Assembly: GCA_002914845.1 (NCBI GenBank)
Contig: JXTC01000108.1
Span: forward strand, 399,817-463,816
Length of the DNA: 64,000 nucleotides
Direction: 5' to 3'
Source: Trema orientale
Taxonomy: Eukaryota; Streptophyta; Magnoliopsida; Rosales; Cannabaceae
How positions within the stretch are numbered: position 1 is the first letter of the stretch; each line of letters opens with the position of its first letter. The notes under the pieces are model-generated. The model was given only the letters and a program-made list of their open reading frames with translations, was not told the DNA's origin and did not search any database. Below, piece after piece: positions 39,811 through 54,996 of the stretch. Position numbers and translations under genes: made by a program.

Positions 39811-40605
39811 ATCACAACCACATATAAACAAGATTTAAATAAATTATACTTGCGGATGCTATATGGTGCACTCTGCGGTGGATATCTGCTACGTCTTTCA
39901 GCCATCTGTATCTTTTCCTACATGAAATTTCCTGTTATATGTCAAAACTATGAAAACTGAAATATTTACAGTATCATAATCTTGGGTTATAAAAACATTA
40001 AATAAATATGTGAATGGTAGTCCTAATATTTTTTACGTCACAATATATTTAACTATATGTCACTAATAATGTGACAGTCTTAGAAAATAATCTTAAAAAG
40101 TAGTCAGCAAAATATTATTTCGGCTCAAATTACTCTAGTCCATATTCCCAGCCTTTAGGGAGAAATTTCCACTCAGTACCCAATTTTGTGCCTTATATTT
40201 CAAAAATACCAATTTTTTTATTTTTCTTTCAAAAATTTCTGTTGTTGGGTATAAATTTCATGTATAAAATTTATGTGGTATATACATTTACAGTGTAAAT
40301 TTTTACCTATCTTACATTAATAGTATAAATTTATACCTATGGTATACATTTTAAAATGTATAGCAATTTATACCTATGGTATAGCAATTTTAAAATGTGT
40401 AGCAATTTTTTGTAAAGAAATGGGTATAAAAACAGGAATTTATGAAATAAAATTAGAAAAGTGTATCTATAAAAATATGCGTAAGAAATTAGGTGTTTAT
40501 GAACATTTCCTATCTTTAAGTTGTTTTGGGAGCCCAAGGCCCAAAGGCGTCACGTTAGCCAGGCTAAAGAATATAGGGTTTCTATCACTTTTACATATAA
40601 AAAAC
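39811..40605. other. AT-rich intergenic stretch
   Basis: No gene. About 40150-40520 repeats the theme GGTATACATTT and TAGCAATTT and resembles the segment at 7175-7560. The reading frames at 40337-40677 on both strands derive from this repeat. Confidence 0.4.
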
Positions 40606-40926
40606 TTAAAATTACAAAAATACGGAAGCTTTTTTAAAATTTTTGTACGGTTTATATTAGAAAAATATCACTTTTAAAAAATATTTAGAAAAATACAATT
40701 TTTTAAAATAGTTACTAGTTATCAGTTTTTGGAAACTTGTTATTGATTACTAGTTACCAATTATATACCAGTTATAGATACCTTTGGTTACTAGTTACTA
40801 AAAACTAGTTACTATTTTAAAAAATGGTATTTTTCTAAATAGTTTTTAAAAAATTGTATTTATCTAATAAAAACCGTACCACATCTTAAAAAAACTTAAA
40901 CCACCGTATTTTTTAAATTTTTTTCT
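40606..40926. mobile_element. MITE-like inverted repeat
   Basis: The left arm (AAAATACGGAAGCTTTTTT, GTACGGTTTATATTAGAAAA, TTTAGAAAAATAC) pairs imperfectly over 70-100 bp with the reverse complement of the right arm (AAAATACGGTGGTTTAAG, GTACGGTTTTTATTAGAT, TTTAGAAAAATACC). The middle repeats GTTACTAGTTA. No clear target-site duplication was placed. A relative may lie at about 58960-59300. Confidence 0.55.
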
Positions 40927-42589
40927 AAATTACCGTATAATGTCTAATTTTCTCAAGAATATATTAGCTTTACATATAATGCGACAGAGGGCAACCACTC
41001 GGTCCACACCTTGCTTTTGAGAACCACCACAAGCCATTGTATGAAATGCACAAATTTGGTTTTTCTTTGTTTTTCTTATTTTCTTGTTTATTTGTCTTGC
41101 TTTGGTTGTGGAGAGTTTTGGGTGTATTAATTTGTGATATGAGTTGTGAGGAACATCGTCACTCACTCACTCTTTTGTAATTTTATTAGTTTATTAGTAT
41201 TGAAACACGTGCCTAAGGCACATGCCCCGTAGGAAAAGTTTTTTAAAAATTTTAATAAATCAGAATAACATTTCAAAAAAAATTGCAATTCAAAATAAAT
41301 AAATTGAATTAAATAAATTTTACAAAAAAAATGAATATCAAAGTAGCTTTAAAAAGCTTAATTATAAGGAAAAATGTAAATGTAAAACCAAATTATATAA
41401 GGAAAAGATAAAACAAAATTATTAAATTAGCCTTACTTTTATTAAAATTCAAAACAAAGAAATGGATATAAAAGAGAAAAAAATAAAAGTTGAAGTACAG
41501 CTGACTGCTTATTTAGTCTTATCTAAGTATCAACTAAAAAGAGCCTGAAGCAGGTCTTCGTCGGACTGTTTCGACTCTAACTTATATTTTATTTATATTT
41601 TTTTATCCTTTTCTTTTAATATAAAAACTACAAATAATAAACAATTATTTCCGAAACGGAGGTACTATCATATATTAAAAATCAAAAACGTAAATGGGTA
41701 ATTTTGGAAAAGGACAGTATCATGATCCCCGACCATGGCTGATATGCGGATCCAATTTCAATATATAATATCAAGAGGACTATTAAAAGAAGAGCCTTCT
41801 TTCTGCCGATATATGTATAGTATATTGCTCTATTTGTCATCTTAATAAACCTTTCTCAAGTAAAGCCAAGCTCTCCCACGTCTAACTTCTGCACTGAACC
41901 TTTTTGTCCTTATCAAAGTATTAAATCTTCCCTTCTCTCAAAAGGAGAACCCACTTATGTTTCAAGTCTCTGACAAGCTTCCGTACTATGAAATAGTTGT
42001 GTAATAATCTCATTGTTAGTACCATAGATAAAATGCTTTATTTTTAATTTAAACATATGATTTTTGTTTTCAAGGTCTATTATTTATTGAAATGAGTTCC
42101 TTAAGTTTATAAAACTGCCTTCGAGTTGAACATTGTCATCTCAATAATATCATGCTTAGTGGCACTTTTTGATGGTTTTTTTTTTTTCAGAAAGCCTTTC
42201 TATGTCTTTTTGTTTTAACGGTCTTTTTCTAAAATACTTGCTATCAAATTATTTTTTCTAAGAAAGGCCTATCTACAAAAATACCTTAATAAACATTTAG
42301 ATTTTGTGCCCCAATTATGTCTTAGAATTTAAGAGTCTATTTAATTGCAGTGGCGGAATAATAATGGTAATAGTAATAGTAATCGAAATGGAATGGAAAA
42401 GAATGGTAATATAATTATGTTGTTTAGTTAGAATGGTGGAATCAGTAATTGAATGGACATTCATATGCTTGGTTAATTGTGAAAAGGAATGGAATGAGCT
42501 GTATAATTGCAAAAATACTCTTCATTTTAATTATTTTAAATTGTATTTAACATTCAATTATTTTATTAAATTATTTTATATTTAGCATT
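40927..42589. other. intergenic stretch, nothing firmly supported
   Basis: No domain-bearing frame. 42340-42520 holds a GGAATGGAATG-type segment like many dispersed plant MITEs (AATGGTAATAGTAATAG, GAATGGAATGGAAAAG). The minus-strand reading frames at 40930-41166 and 42315-42512 have no support. Confidence 0.4.
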
Positions 42590-43195
42590 ATTTTATCTTA
42601 TTAAATTATTTTATTAATTATTTTTTATTAATTAAATTAATAATTTATTAAATTATTTTATATTTAGCATTAAATTGTTTTATTAATTAAATTATTTTGT
42701 ATTTAGCATTATTTTATTCTATTATTTTTAAATTATTTTATTAATTAAATTAGTTAACATTTACCACTATTTTATTATTTTTCTAAATTATTTTATTCAT
42801 TAAATTATTTTACATTTAGCGTTATTTTATTTTATTTTATTTTATTATTTCATTAAATTATTTAATTAATTAAATTATTTTTCATATAGCATTATTTTAT
42901 TTTATTTTATTATTTTAAATTATTTTATTAATTACTTTTATTAATTAAATTATTATTTTATTAAATTATTTTACATTTGGCATTATTTTATTTTATTTTA
43001 TTATTTCATTAGATTATTTGATTATTTTTATTATTATTTTATTAAATTATTTTACATATAGCATTATTTTATTTTTTTTATTTTTTAATTATTTTATTAA
43101 TTATTTTATAAAGTAAATTATTATTATATTAAATTATTTTACATTTAGTATTATTTTACTTTATTTTATTATTTTATTTAATTATTTATTTTTTC
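42590..43195. repeat. AT-rich minisatellite, nine copies of a CATTTAGCATTATTTTATT core
   Basis: The core (variants TATTTAGCATTATTTTAT, CATTTAGCGTTATTTTAT, CATATAGCATTATTTTAT, CATTTGGCATTATTTTAT) occurs near 42587, 42660, 42702, 42756, 42817, 42882, 42971, 43053 and 43141. It is separated by variable TTATTTTATTAAATTA filler, so spacing ranges from about 40 to 90 bp. It is almost free of G and C. Confidence 0.7.
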
Positions 43196-43982
43196 AACAT
43201 GATTTCGTTATAACTCAAAAATGACACGAAATAATTGGTTCGTTTGAACTATTTATTTTTTATGTTTCAGGTTGACATATATAAAATGAATAATAATCTA
43301 ATGAGTCTCGAGTTAATATGCCTAACTTAAAAATGTTCAACTTAAGCCTTCCCATAAGATAACCATAGATTTCTTGTGTATTTAAATTCTTAATTATTTA
43401 TGTTCACTATCCTGAATACAGAAAAGAAAAATTTTTATCATAGATTGGATATGATTGTATAAATAAAGGATACTACTTAAAAAATGGATAAGTTGTGTTA
43501 ACTTTTTATGTATCAATTATGATTAATTTTATGAAGTTTTAACATGTAATAAAAGAACACACTAAGTTACTTCACTTGTGATAAAAGAACGCACTAAGTT
43601 CGGCAATTTTTGGTTGTGAATTTACTATAACAAATAGTTGCTTTGCTTGCTAAATCTCATGTGCAAGATCTTTTTTGTTATACATAGTACAACAAAGCAA
43701 CTTAACTTATTATTGTAAGTATTGTGTAGTATCTTAGTTTATTACTAAGTTTCATATAAAATCTTATGTAAAATATTGTCCATAAATAATGAATGATCAG
43801 TTAATTATGTATAATTTTATCTACTTTATCATTTAGTTATAAAAATACATTACTTTTCTAAAACAGGAGTAGATAGTATAAGTTAGTAAGCAGCACGTGC
43901 ACTACACGTGCCAAGCCTTACTAGTTATGTATAGATAGATAATAGAATTTCTTCACTCTCTTAAATAGGCCAAAAACAGTAA
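43196..43982. other. intergenic stretch before the PIF/Harbinger element
   Basis: No gene. A short local repeat (GTGATAAAAGAACGCACTAAG and GTAATAAAAGAACACACTAAG) lies near 43545-43595. The last three bases, TAA, are the target-site duplication of the next element. Confidence 0.4.
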
Positions 43983-44521
43983 GGGCTTGCTTGGATTCAC
44001 TTCTAATTTTTTATTTTTTAAAATTGAAAATTGAAAGTGAAAATTTTGTTTCTATTTTCAAATTTTAAAAACAAAAAACATGATTGGTAAATTTTGTTTT
44101 CACTTTCTGTTTTTAAAAATAAAAAACAGAATCATGATTAGCAAATTTTATTTTCACTTTCTGTTTTTAAAATTTACTAAAAGAAATACCAAATTTATTA
44201 AAAGAAATGCATAGCTTGAAAATAGTAAACCTCTAAATTATACACGTATACATATACGTTGGCATATATATGTAAATTTATATATACACATATTTATATG
44301 CTTATATAATATATATATACCCATGTGTAATTCTATATGTATTCATATATAGATTTATAGATGAATATATATACTCATACATAGCTACACATATAGACGA
44401 ATACGTATATTTTTGACAAAAAAAAGTTGCTAAAAAAGATATAAAAATCATCTTCCAATAACTCATTATGTCCATGAAAAAAAAATAGAATCAAAAAGTT
44501 TCTAATAACAAATAAGAACTA

Positions 44522-45300
44522 TTAATTTTGTCGATATCTTTCCCACATATGCCGAGGAATATTATCACGAATATTGGCCATATAACGCAATTGAGTTTGG
44601 GTAATATTTAACTGAACAACACCTTGAGATGCACCAGCACTTTGAGATATATTAGCTGCCTCCTCTGTATTATTTGTCCTTCTTTCATAACTACTAGTAT
44701 CAGTCCCATCAAATAATTCATCTCTAGTAGCATTACTCCTAATAAAAATGTGAATAGTGCAATAAGCTATCATAATATACCGTTGTGTGCTTAAGTCATA
44801 TGGAGCCATTTGCTTCAAAATAGGAAAATGAGCTTTTAGTACTCCGAAATACCGCTCAATAGTTATTCTGAGTGAGGAATGCACATAATTAAAAAGCTCT
44901 TTTTGACCTTGAGGACGACCTCTTTCAAACTGACTTCTATGGTACCTCTCTCCACGATATGGGGCAAGAAAATCAGGCATATTAGTATACCCAGAGTCAA
45001 CAAGATAGCATTTTCCTATATAAAAGACAGTTTATATTAGTGTTAATTTATGGAAATATATAATTTATAATAAGTTGAAACTCACATTAAAGTTCATAAC
45101 TATCTTACCAAGTGGTGGCATAGGAAACCCATTTTCAGGATTTGTCAGAGGCTCTAGAAAAATTCTTCCATCATTTGCTGTCCCTTCCCATCCCGTAAGA
45201 ACATAGGTAAATCGCATATCAAATGAATATACACACATAATATTTTGAGTAGGCACTACTGTTCTTCCATGATATAATATTTAGTCATTGATTGGAACAT
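44522..45300 (-). pseudogene. Harbinger-type DDE transposase (DDE_Tnp_4), C-terminal two exons
   Basis: Exon A, about 45300 down to 45109, gives YHGRTVVPTQNIM, YVLTGWEGTANDGRIF (second catalytic Asp) and GFPMPPLG. A 93-bp intron (45108-45016, GT...AG, phase 1) follows. Exon B, 45015-44522, gives KCYLVDSGYTNMPDFLAPYRG (split here only by the splice), then ELFNYVHSSLRITIERYFG (catalytic Glu) and LKAHFPILKQMAPY. The frame is open to its own stop. The first catalytic Asp and everything N-terminal to it are missing upstream of about 45300, so it cannot be an active enzyme. Confidence 0.85.
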
Positions 45301-46726
45301 GTGTTGACACATGAGTTAGGCCTTCATCTCGGTATGTTTCCTTATGGGCCTAGATGGAACTGAAAATGACATGGATGAGACTAACTTAGCCAAAATGAGC
45401 CAAAGGACACAACTAATGAGAACTTGCTATGCAACGTTCTAGTTCTTTCTTCAAGATTCAATACATTAAGCACAGCAAGTTAACAACACGTAGCAAGAGC
45501 AAAACAAAGTGGTATATTCTTGGTGTCAAGTAATGTTCTACAATTGTACAAAGTTCAGGAATAAGGTTCAGTTCCATTACTAAAATAACACCAATGCTAA
45601 AAGTTTCAACTTCACAGGGCCCAGAAAAAGCTTAATATTTGTCTTCCCGGAAGTAAGAAGTTCACCATTAATTTCATAATAATAGAACAATTGATTATCC
45701 ACACAGTTACCATAGTTAACATAATATTTTAGGCAAAACGTTCCAATATAGCTTGGTTAGCAAAAAATTTCAGTACTTTCTTTTTTCATGTTTATTTCAA
45801 ATGAGTCCCCTGCAAAAATTTTCTAGAGTCCTCTGCAGTATGATAAAATTAGAGAAATGGGTTCATCTCAACTTTGGATTTTCTATAAGCATTCATTGTT
45901 AAGTTGTGTTAAATGAAAGACTCCCATGTCAATTTGACACCAAGCAACATGGAACTCAATTACAATTCCATTCATATACAACTAAAGCAAACATTTTTTG
46001 CTTAAGTCCCATTTCTGTATACAGACCCAACAATGAAGTAAACAAGTAGCCATTTCTTAAAAACACCCAAGATTAAGCAACTAAACAACAAAGCACACTT
46101 CTTAAAAATACCTAAAACTCACAAAACTAGCCTAATTCAAAAAACCCTTTTCGTGAGTGACAAAGTGACCTAATTTTCTCTCAAGCATTTTATCAAACAC
46201 TTTAGTTGCTTTAATAATCAATTCAGCACATCAACCACAAATTTACGAAAATGAACAAGGAAATCAAACACAATGGGCACAAAACAAAGGAATCCAACGG
46301 TGCATGGTGATTATACATTGCTCTTAAATAATAAAATGTGGTCTGCTCTCATATATTTATATATATATATACACACAAACATATATAGTCTGCTCTCATA
46401 CCCAGAAAATACAAAAAAAAATATCCCGTGTATGTATAAATATATACATATATATACATACATATATTCAGATCTAAATCATACAATAGCAAAAGAAATT
46501 CGAAAAAAGAATCTCACAAGAATAGAAGAAAGTCGCCAGAGGGGAAAATGTTCACCGGAGGAGACGAGCACTTGCCGGAGGAGAAATCGGTCGTCGGAGG
46601 AGACAAATAGTCGCCGGAGTACAGAGTAGCCAAGGCTTGCTCCGTGCGTAAAAGTAAAGAGACTCAGAGGCTTTTTATTCATTTGTTTTCGTTTTCTGTT
46701 TTAAAAGATAATGGTATCAACTTTTT
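45301..46726. other. internal non-coding part of the PIF/Harbinger element
   Basis: Nothing with a recognisable domain. 46530-46640 is a GC-rich repeat of CGCCGGAGGAGA-like text, read on the minus strand as a pyrimidine-rich leader, possibly the 5' untranslated region of the transposase gene. Short frames at 46273-46682 come from this text and from (TA)n runs. Confidence 0.4.
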
Positions 46727-47934
46727 AGGGAGCGTCTAATGTAGGGTTATGGGCAAATGACCCTAAATAGGGTCATGAAGTTTGAGTTATCCGATTGTAA
46801 ATAAACGGCTAAGATGTGGTGGCTCAAAACTTAAACAATGCGGTCATGAACACCAGAAATAAGGCCCAAAAACCAAAGAAACAATATGGAGCCCGCAAAA
46901 AGACCCAATCCCCATCCATGGCCTTATCTTTGTCCATCTCTTTCTCCCTAATTTACCCAGAAATCCCTGCTCATCCCGCTCTCTCTCTCTCTCTCTCTGT
47001 GTTTCAGAGCCTCTTCTCTTGGACATCAGATTTCCCCATTTCTCCCCAACTTACTCCGAAATCCATAAGAGTATCACTCTCTCTCTCTCTCTCTCTCGCT
47101 CTCTCTCTCCCTATCTCACTCAAACCACCATACTATAAATTGTTACAAAATTAAGCTGGTTTTGGCTAGATTACTTTGTTATATGTTACAAAATAAACAT
47201 ATTAATCAATTTCAAATTTTTGATCCGAAAAAATCCAACCAAAGTTTCGTTTTTAATTCCTTAGAACCGTTTCAACGAAGAACTCTTTTTTTTATAAATA
47301 TTATTGAAAAAAGAAATTTCTTTTTGCACGTTATGGTTTATGCTTCTGGGTTCATGGTATTTAAAGTTCCTAGTGTATTTCCATAAGGGTTGGCTGCTAA
47401 GATAAGTGGGATTGGTATCTAGTTTTTTGGTAATTTAATTCATGGACAGTGCAAGTAGTTTTTGCAAATTGAAAAACAATGGATCTTATTCAGATTGATG
47501 CTAGTCTCACTGGACGAGGAGAACCCAAAGTTCTTATCAAGCCCAGCTGTCACTCCTCCCTTAGCCTCACTCTCTTCTAGTATCGCCGCCTCATTCAGCT
47601 TCACCGACCTATGTCGCCACCTCAACTTCGCCTTTATATGCTTCGCCAGAGACAGTGGTAGAAACGGTCTCATGAAGAACTGCTTCGGCATCGAGATCGA
47701 GCTCACATTCACCGGAGATCTCCTCAGAGAAGACTTCCTCGAGAAAAAGTAATAAGCCGGACTCGGATTGTAGAACGAGAAGTCGAGTCTATGGGGAAAT
47801 GAGTTGGGATCAATCATATGTGATGCAATTCACATTAGGCAACTTATGTAAACCATTGATTTCAAATCGGACGGATGAGATTGAGTGACCTTATATAAGG
47901 CTATATTTAGATAGCCCTACATTAGACGCACCCT
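46727..47934. mobile_element. nested inverted-repeat element (~1.2 kb) inside the PIF/Harbinger element
   Basis: The left end reads GGGAGCGTCTAATGTAGGG and continues TTAT; the reverse complement of the right end reads GGGTGCGTCTAATGTAGGG and continues CTAT. This gives 21 of 23 matching bases, followed on both sides by a small palindrome (CCCTAAATAGGGTCA and CCTTATATAAGGTCA). The target-site duplication is not resolved because of T-runs at both edges. Inside lie two (CT)n tracts and a GC-rich coding-like segment (47440-47817). The build resembles a gene-capturing Pack-type element, but the superfamily is not proven. Confidence 0.65.
47440..47817 (-). pseudogene. coding-like captured segment, unidentified
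   Basis: The segment is GC-richer than its surroundings. On the minus strand it holds an open frame of 125 codons with a strong G/C bias at third positions (MIDPNSFPHRLDFSFYN, then the basic stretch KAKLRWRHRSVKLNE). The + strand also has an open frame over 47462-47752, so strand is uncertain. I do not recognise the protein. Position inside a terminal-inverted-repeat element suggests a fragment of a host gene picked up by a transposon. Confidence 0.3.
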
Positions 47935-48329
47935 TTTTCTATTATCAGTTTTTTTTTAAAATAGTGGTAACAATTTTAAAAAATAAAATAGTCAACCAGA
48001 TTTTAACAAAATATTTTTATTTTTTTATTTAAATAAACAAAAAGCACAAAATGGAAGTGAAACCAAACAGGCCCTAAATTATTTATCGTTTTCTGTTTTT
48101 CATATTTTATTTAAATCTAATTTAATTTGGTATTTAGCATAATACTATATAGGATTTCTTTCGCCGTGTATAACAATATATTTATTGGAAGAGCCCTTTT
48201 CAGAATTATTGGTCATGATTCATGCATATTTCTTTTGAATCGACTTTTACGTTAGAAGTCATTTATTCCTTTGCTTTCCTGGTTTTTCTATTCTCTTTGT
48301 ACATATATTTATTTACACAACACTTTGGG

Positions 48330-49610
48330 TTGACAGAGTAAATGCAGAAAATTCTGTGTTTCACACAAATTAATGTGTACCGCAATTCAGAAAAGAGAAA
48401 TCACTATGACCTGTTGCTCTCTAAGAAGACAAGTCGCTATATTAAGCCAATTATTACATATAATGACTAACTGAGATTGCGCGTTGGGTATTCGCCATAT
48501 GTATATGTGCGAAAAGGTCCAAAGTGATGCATGATTTTCAATCAATATTTGTCAAACGTTTTGTCGTCTGCCAGTCCTATTTCGATCTAGCGTTTATTCA
48601 ATCTTTAAATATTATTTAACTATAAAAGAGTCATTTCTCTCTATCACAATTAGAGTTCGCAATTCGTGTCCAGGTCGTGTTCGTGTCATATCGATGTACA
48701 TGTATAACAGGTAAATGCTCAATCCGATTACAACCCGTTTAATAAACGGGTCAAAAATTATGACACGAACATGACTCGTTTATAAACAAATTAAAATAAT
48801 ACGACCCGTATAATCCGTTTGTTAAATAGGTCACATTAACCCGTGACACGTGACCGGCGAACACGACCCGTTTAATAAAAGACCTTATAGAAATATGACC
48901 AAATTTTGGGCACAATTCAAGTAAATATCCCTTTTATCAAATTTTATAGCAAAATCTCCGGTATATATGTTTATATACCAAGTGTAAAATTTTATATATT
49001 AAGTATAAAAATTATATACCTAGTACATTTCAATACAGTAACTGAAATTAGTAGATATGTACAAGTATAAAAATATATATACCTGAACATTCAACTATAA
49101 AATTTAAAAAGTGGACATCTACTTAATCAAATTTAAAATATTGGTCATCTACCTAAATTTTTCTTTAAAATAAACAGTCAAAAATTATGATACAACACGA
49201 CACAACCCATTAATAAACGGGTTGGCACGACACGACACGACCCATTTACTAAACATGTAATTCTTCATGTTGGCGGTTCAATCCGAACACGACCCGTTAA
49301 TTAAATGGGTCAATATTTCCAATCTGAACATGACACGAACACGATTAATCTAAACTCAAACCCATTAATTTCGTGCGGGTTTCGAGCCGTGTTGTATTGT
49401 CGTGTCACAAATTACCAGCCCTAATCACAATATTAATTATATATACTTTTCTCAAAAAAAAAAATTAATTATATATACACAATTCAAAGCACATTTCAAT
49501 TAAGCAAAGTAATTCAACCTCCGTGGTCAACTCAAAAGATTATTATATTGGTCCGGGAAGCATAGGGCCGGTCTACTTAGTCAGAGCTTGAACGAGGTGT
49601 GCGCAAAAAA
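48330..49610. repeat. CRK-flanking block E, split by a hAT-type MITE
   Basis: 48330-48642 shares AAGTCGCTATATTAAGCC, ATGACTAACTGAGATTGCG and CGTTGGGTATTCGCCAT with block A. 49490-49600 continues with AATTCAACCTCCGTGGTCAA, ATTATATTGGTCCGGGAA and GCTTGAACGAGGTGTGC, matching the tail of blocks B, D and F. The MITE at 48651-49423 lies in between. The block is upstream of CRK-3. Confidence 0.68.
48651..49423. mobile_element. hAT-type MITE with 8-bp target-site duplication ATCACAAT
   Basis: The left end reads TAGAGTTCGCAATTCGTG; the reverse complement of the right end reads TAGGGCTGGTAATTTGTG. ATCACAAT occurs at 48643-48650 and at 49424-49431. Internal repeats of ACCCGTTTAATAAACGGGTC and CACGACACGACCC type are seen at both sides. 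A middle part (about 48890-49180, AT-rich, without these repeats) may be a second insertion. An 8-bp duplication with TAGRG ends fits the hAT superfamily. It is non-coding. Confidence 0.83.
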
Positions 49611-50165
49611 ATTTAGAAAAAAAAAAAGAAAAGAAAGAAAACTATAAAAACGTCAAGTTAAGTTAAGTCGTGATATTCGATTCAATTAGCATTGCTTTTG
49701 AACCTAATCAAAGGATACTTCCTTCTCAAAAAAAAATCAAAGTATACTTCCACTCTGATGACGACTATTCAATGGATACTCTACCCAACAATAACATTAC
49801 TTATTTCCACGCATGCTCCCCATATCATACAATTACGTTTAAACTTAATAATTGTATGACAGATTTATCGTCTTCATTGTAGAGTATTATTGATAAAGAA
49901 TAAAAAAAATACAAAATATCACAAACAAAAAGAAAAAGTCTACAATATCTATACAATCTCTAGTCCATATTAATAAATGATCGAGTTAGGGCCGAAAAAC
50001 TATTATATATATAAACAAAATTTATATTTTCTGCCTAATTTTGATATCTAGATTCATGTCAAACTAACTGATAGTTGACAATGTATATTGGAAAACTCAG
50101 ACATACGATAAAATTATAAATTAATTAGAATTTTCAGATTCTAATTCACTTATTATCATGTTTAT
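49611..50165. other. intergenic stretch upstream of CRK-3
   Basis: No gene. Reading frame 49670-49882 has no recognisable domain. The last bases, TAT (50163-50165), may be a duplicated target of the next insertion. Confidence 0.35.
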
Positions 50166-51097
50166 GGGCCAGTTTGGTATAGCTTTGGCTGGAGAAAAAA
50201 TCAGCTTTAGCTGTGCTGAAAAAAAAAATCCGCTGTTGCGCAAAACAGCTAAGTGTTTGCTAAACTGTAATTTTAAATTGTTGTAACTTACAAAAGTTGT
50301 ATTAAAGTGTTTAATAAACTGTATAGCTAAACTGCTGTACAAACTTAAAATAACCAAAATAGACATCATTGTACAATTATGCAAATTTTGTAAAAAGTTT
50401 TTATTAATATTATGTACAATTATGCATATTTTGTACATATTTAAACATACCAATATTTTTTTAAATAATTTTTTTTTCCTTGATTACATTTTTTTATTAT
50501 TTTATAAATCTCAGGACTTTGAACTATAGATACGATGGCAATAGTAGATGCAATATCTTTATCTATTTTTTTTTTTTAACATGCTCATCTAGTAGAAATA
50601 TAAATATCCCGTTCAAAAAATATAATAAAACGAGAAGAAAGGTAGAAATCTTATATAATATTTTCCCAAATTCTATTATTGATTTAGCATTATTGATTTA
50701 GCATTATTAAAAAAATTACTCTAATAACAAATGAATGTTTTAATTTGTTTGAATATTTTAATCCATCCAATATTCTACGAAAATATTAATCGAGAAATGA
50801 TGCCTTTTTGGAGAAGATTAATTGAGTATTTGCTACTAGAGAATACGTCGTTTAAGGGTTATTATTGCTTGAAATTTTAAAAATAAATTGATGGCATAGT
50901 TAATTGGAAGTTTGAAAAATCGTTAAAGTGAGGAGAAGATTGCCGCATAATCCATCTGGAGAAGTACCTTTTTCCCAACTTTAGATTCTAGCTGTGACTA
51001 TTGTGTGGATTGTTCCAAAATCACTTTTTTTGTTGTTTACCAAACACAAAATAAACTAAAACTTATCAAATAACTAAAATCTAAACCAAACGGAGCC
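50166..51097. mobile_element. probable PIF/Harbinger-type non-autonomous element upstream of CRK-3
   Basis: The left end reads GGGCCAGTTTGGTATAGC; the reverse complement of the right end reads GGCTCCGTTTGGTTTAGA. TAT flanks both sides (50163-50165, 51098-51100). The ends agree only partly and the inverted repeat is short, so the call is tentative. The interior is AT-rich with repeated TGTACAATTATGCA-like text and no domain. It sits 290 bp upstream of the CRK-3 start. Confidence 0.5.
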
Positions 51098-51100
51098 TAT

Positions 51101-51385
51101 ATGTATTGAAACACTAATATTAGACGTGTGATTTGGATCATACCGACCGAGTAAAAAGAAAATTCATTCTACTTTCTAAACTTAAAAGCTTTAGACCAAT
51201 TCGTCGATAAGTATTTATTTGTCATAACGTACAGCTGCGTTGCATGTCCACATTCCCCACATTAATAAAAGTCAAAATTGCCGTTCGTATAGTTGAAGCT
51301 TTACATATATCCTGCTAAGCAACGCCAAATTACATGTACGGACTGTGCCACCTTATATATCATCATCTCATAAAAATCGACCACC
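51101..51385. promoter_or_regulatory. proximal 5' flank of CRK-3
   Basis: Conserved with the proximal flank of CRK-2 over about 51130-51245. AAAGTCAAAATTG, near 51270, carries a W-box-like AGTCAA. A TATATATC stretch at about 51353 is very close to the start codon, so it may lie in the leader rather than act as the TATA box. Confidence 0.45.

Positions 51386-54996
<3,611 letters not shown>

Larger units (their letters stand above)
43983..48074 (-). mobile_element. PIF/Harbinger transposon with both ends and TAA target-site duplication
   Basis: The left end reads GGGCTTGCTTGGATTCACTT; the reverse complement of the right end reads GGGCCTGTTTGGTTTCACTT. TAA flanks both ends (43980-43982 and 48075-48077). 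The 3-bp T-A duplication and the GGGCCTGTTTGG end are diagnostic of PIF/Harbinger. The element is 4092 bp including a nested inverted-repeat element (46727-47934). It carries the C-terminal part of a DDE transposase on the minus strand (44522-45300). The N-terminal transposase part and the usual second (Myb-like) ORF are not seen, so it is not autonomous as it stands. Confidence 0.87.

Noticed and set aside
47462-47752. + strand frame as a host gene
   Set aside because: Both strands are open here and no domain is recognised; position inside an inverted-repeat element favours a captured fragment, so it was listed only as an unidentified segment.
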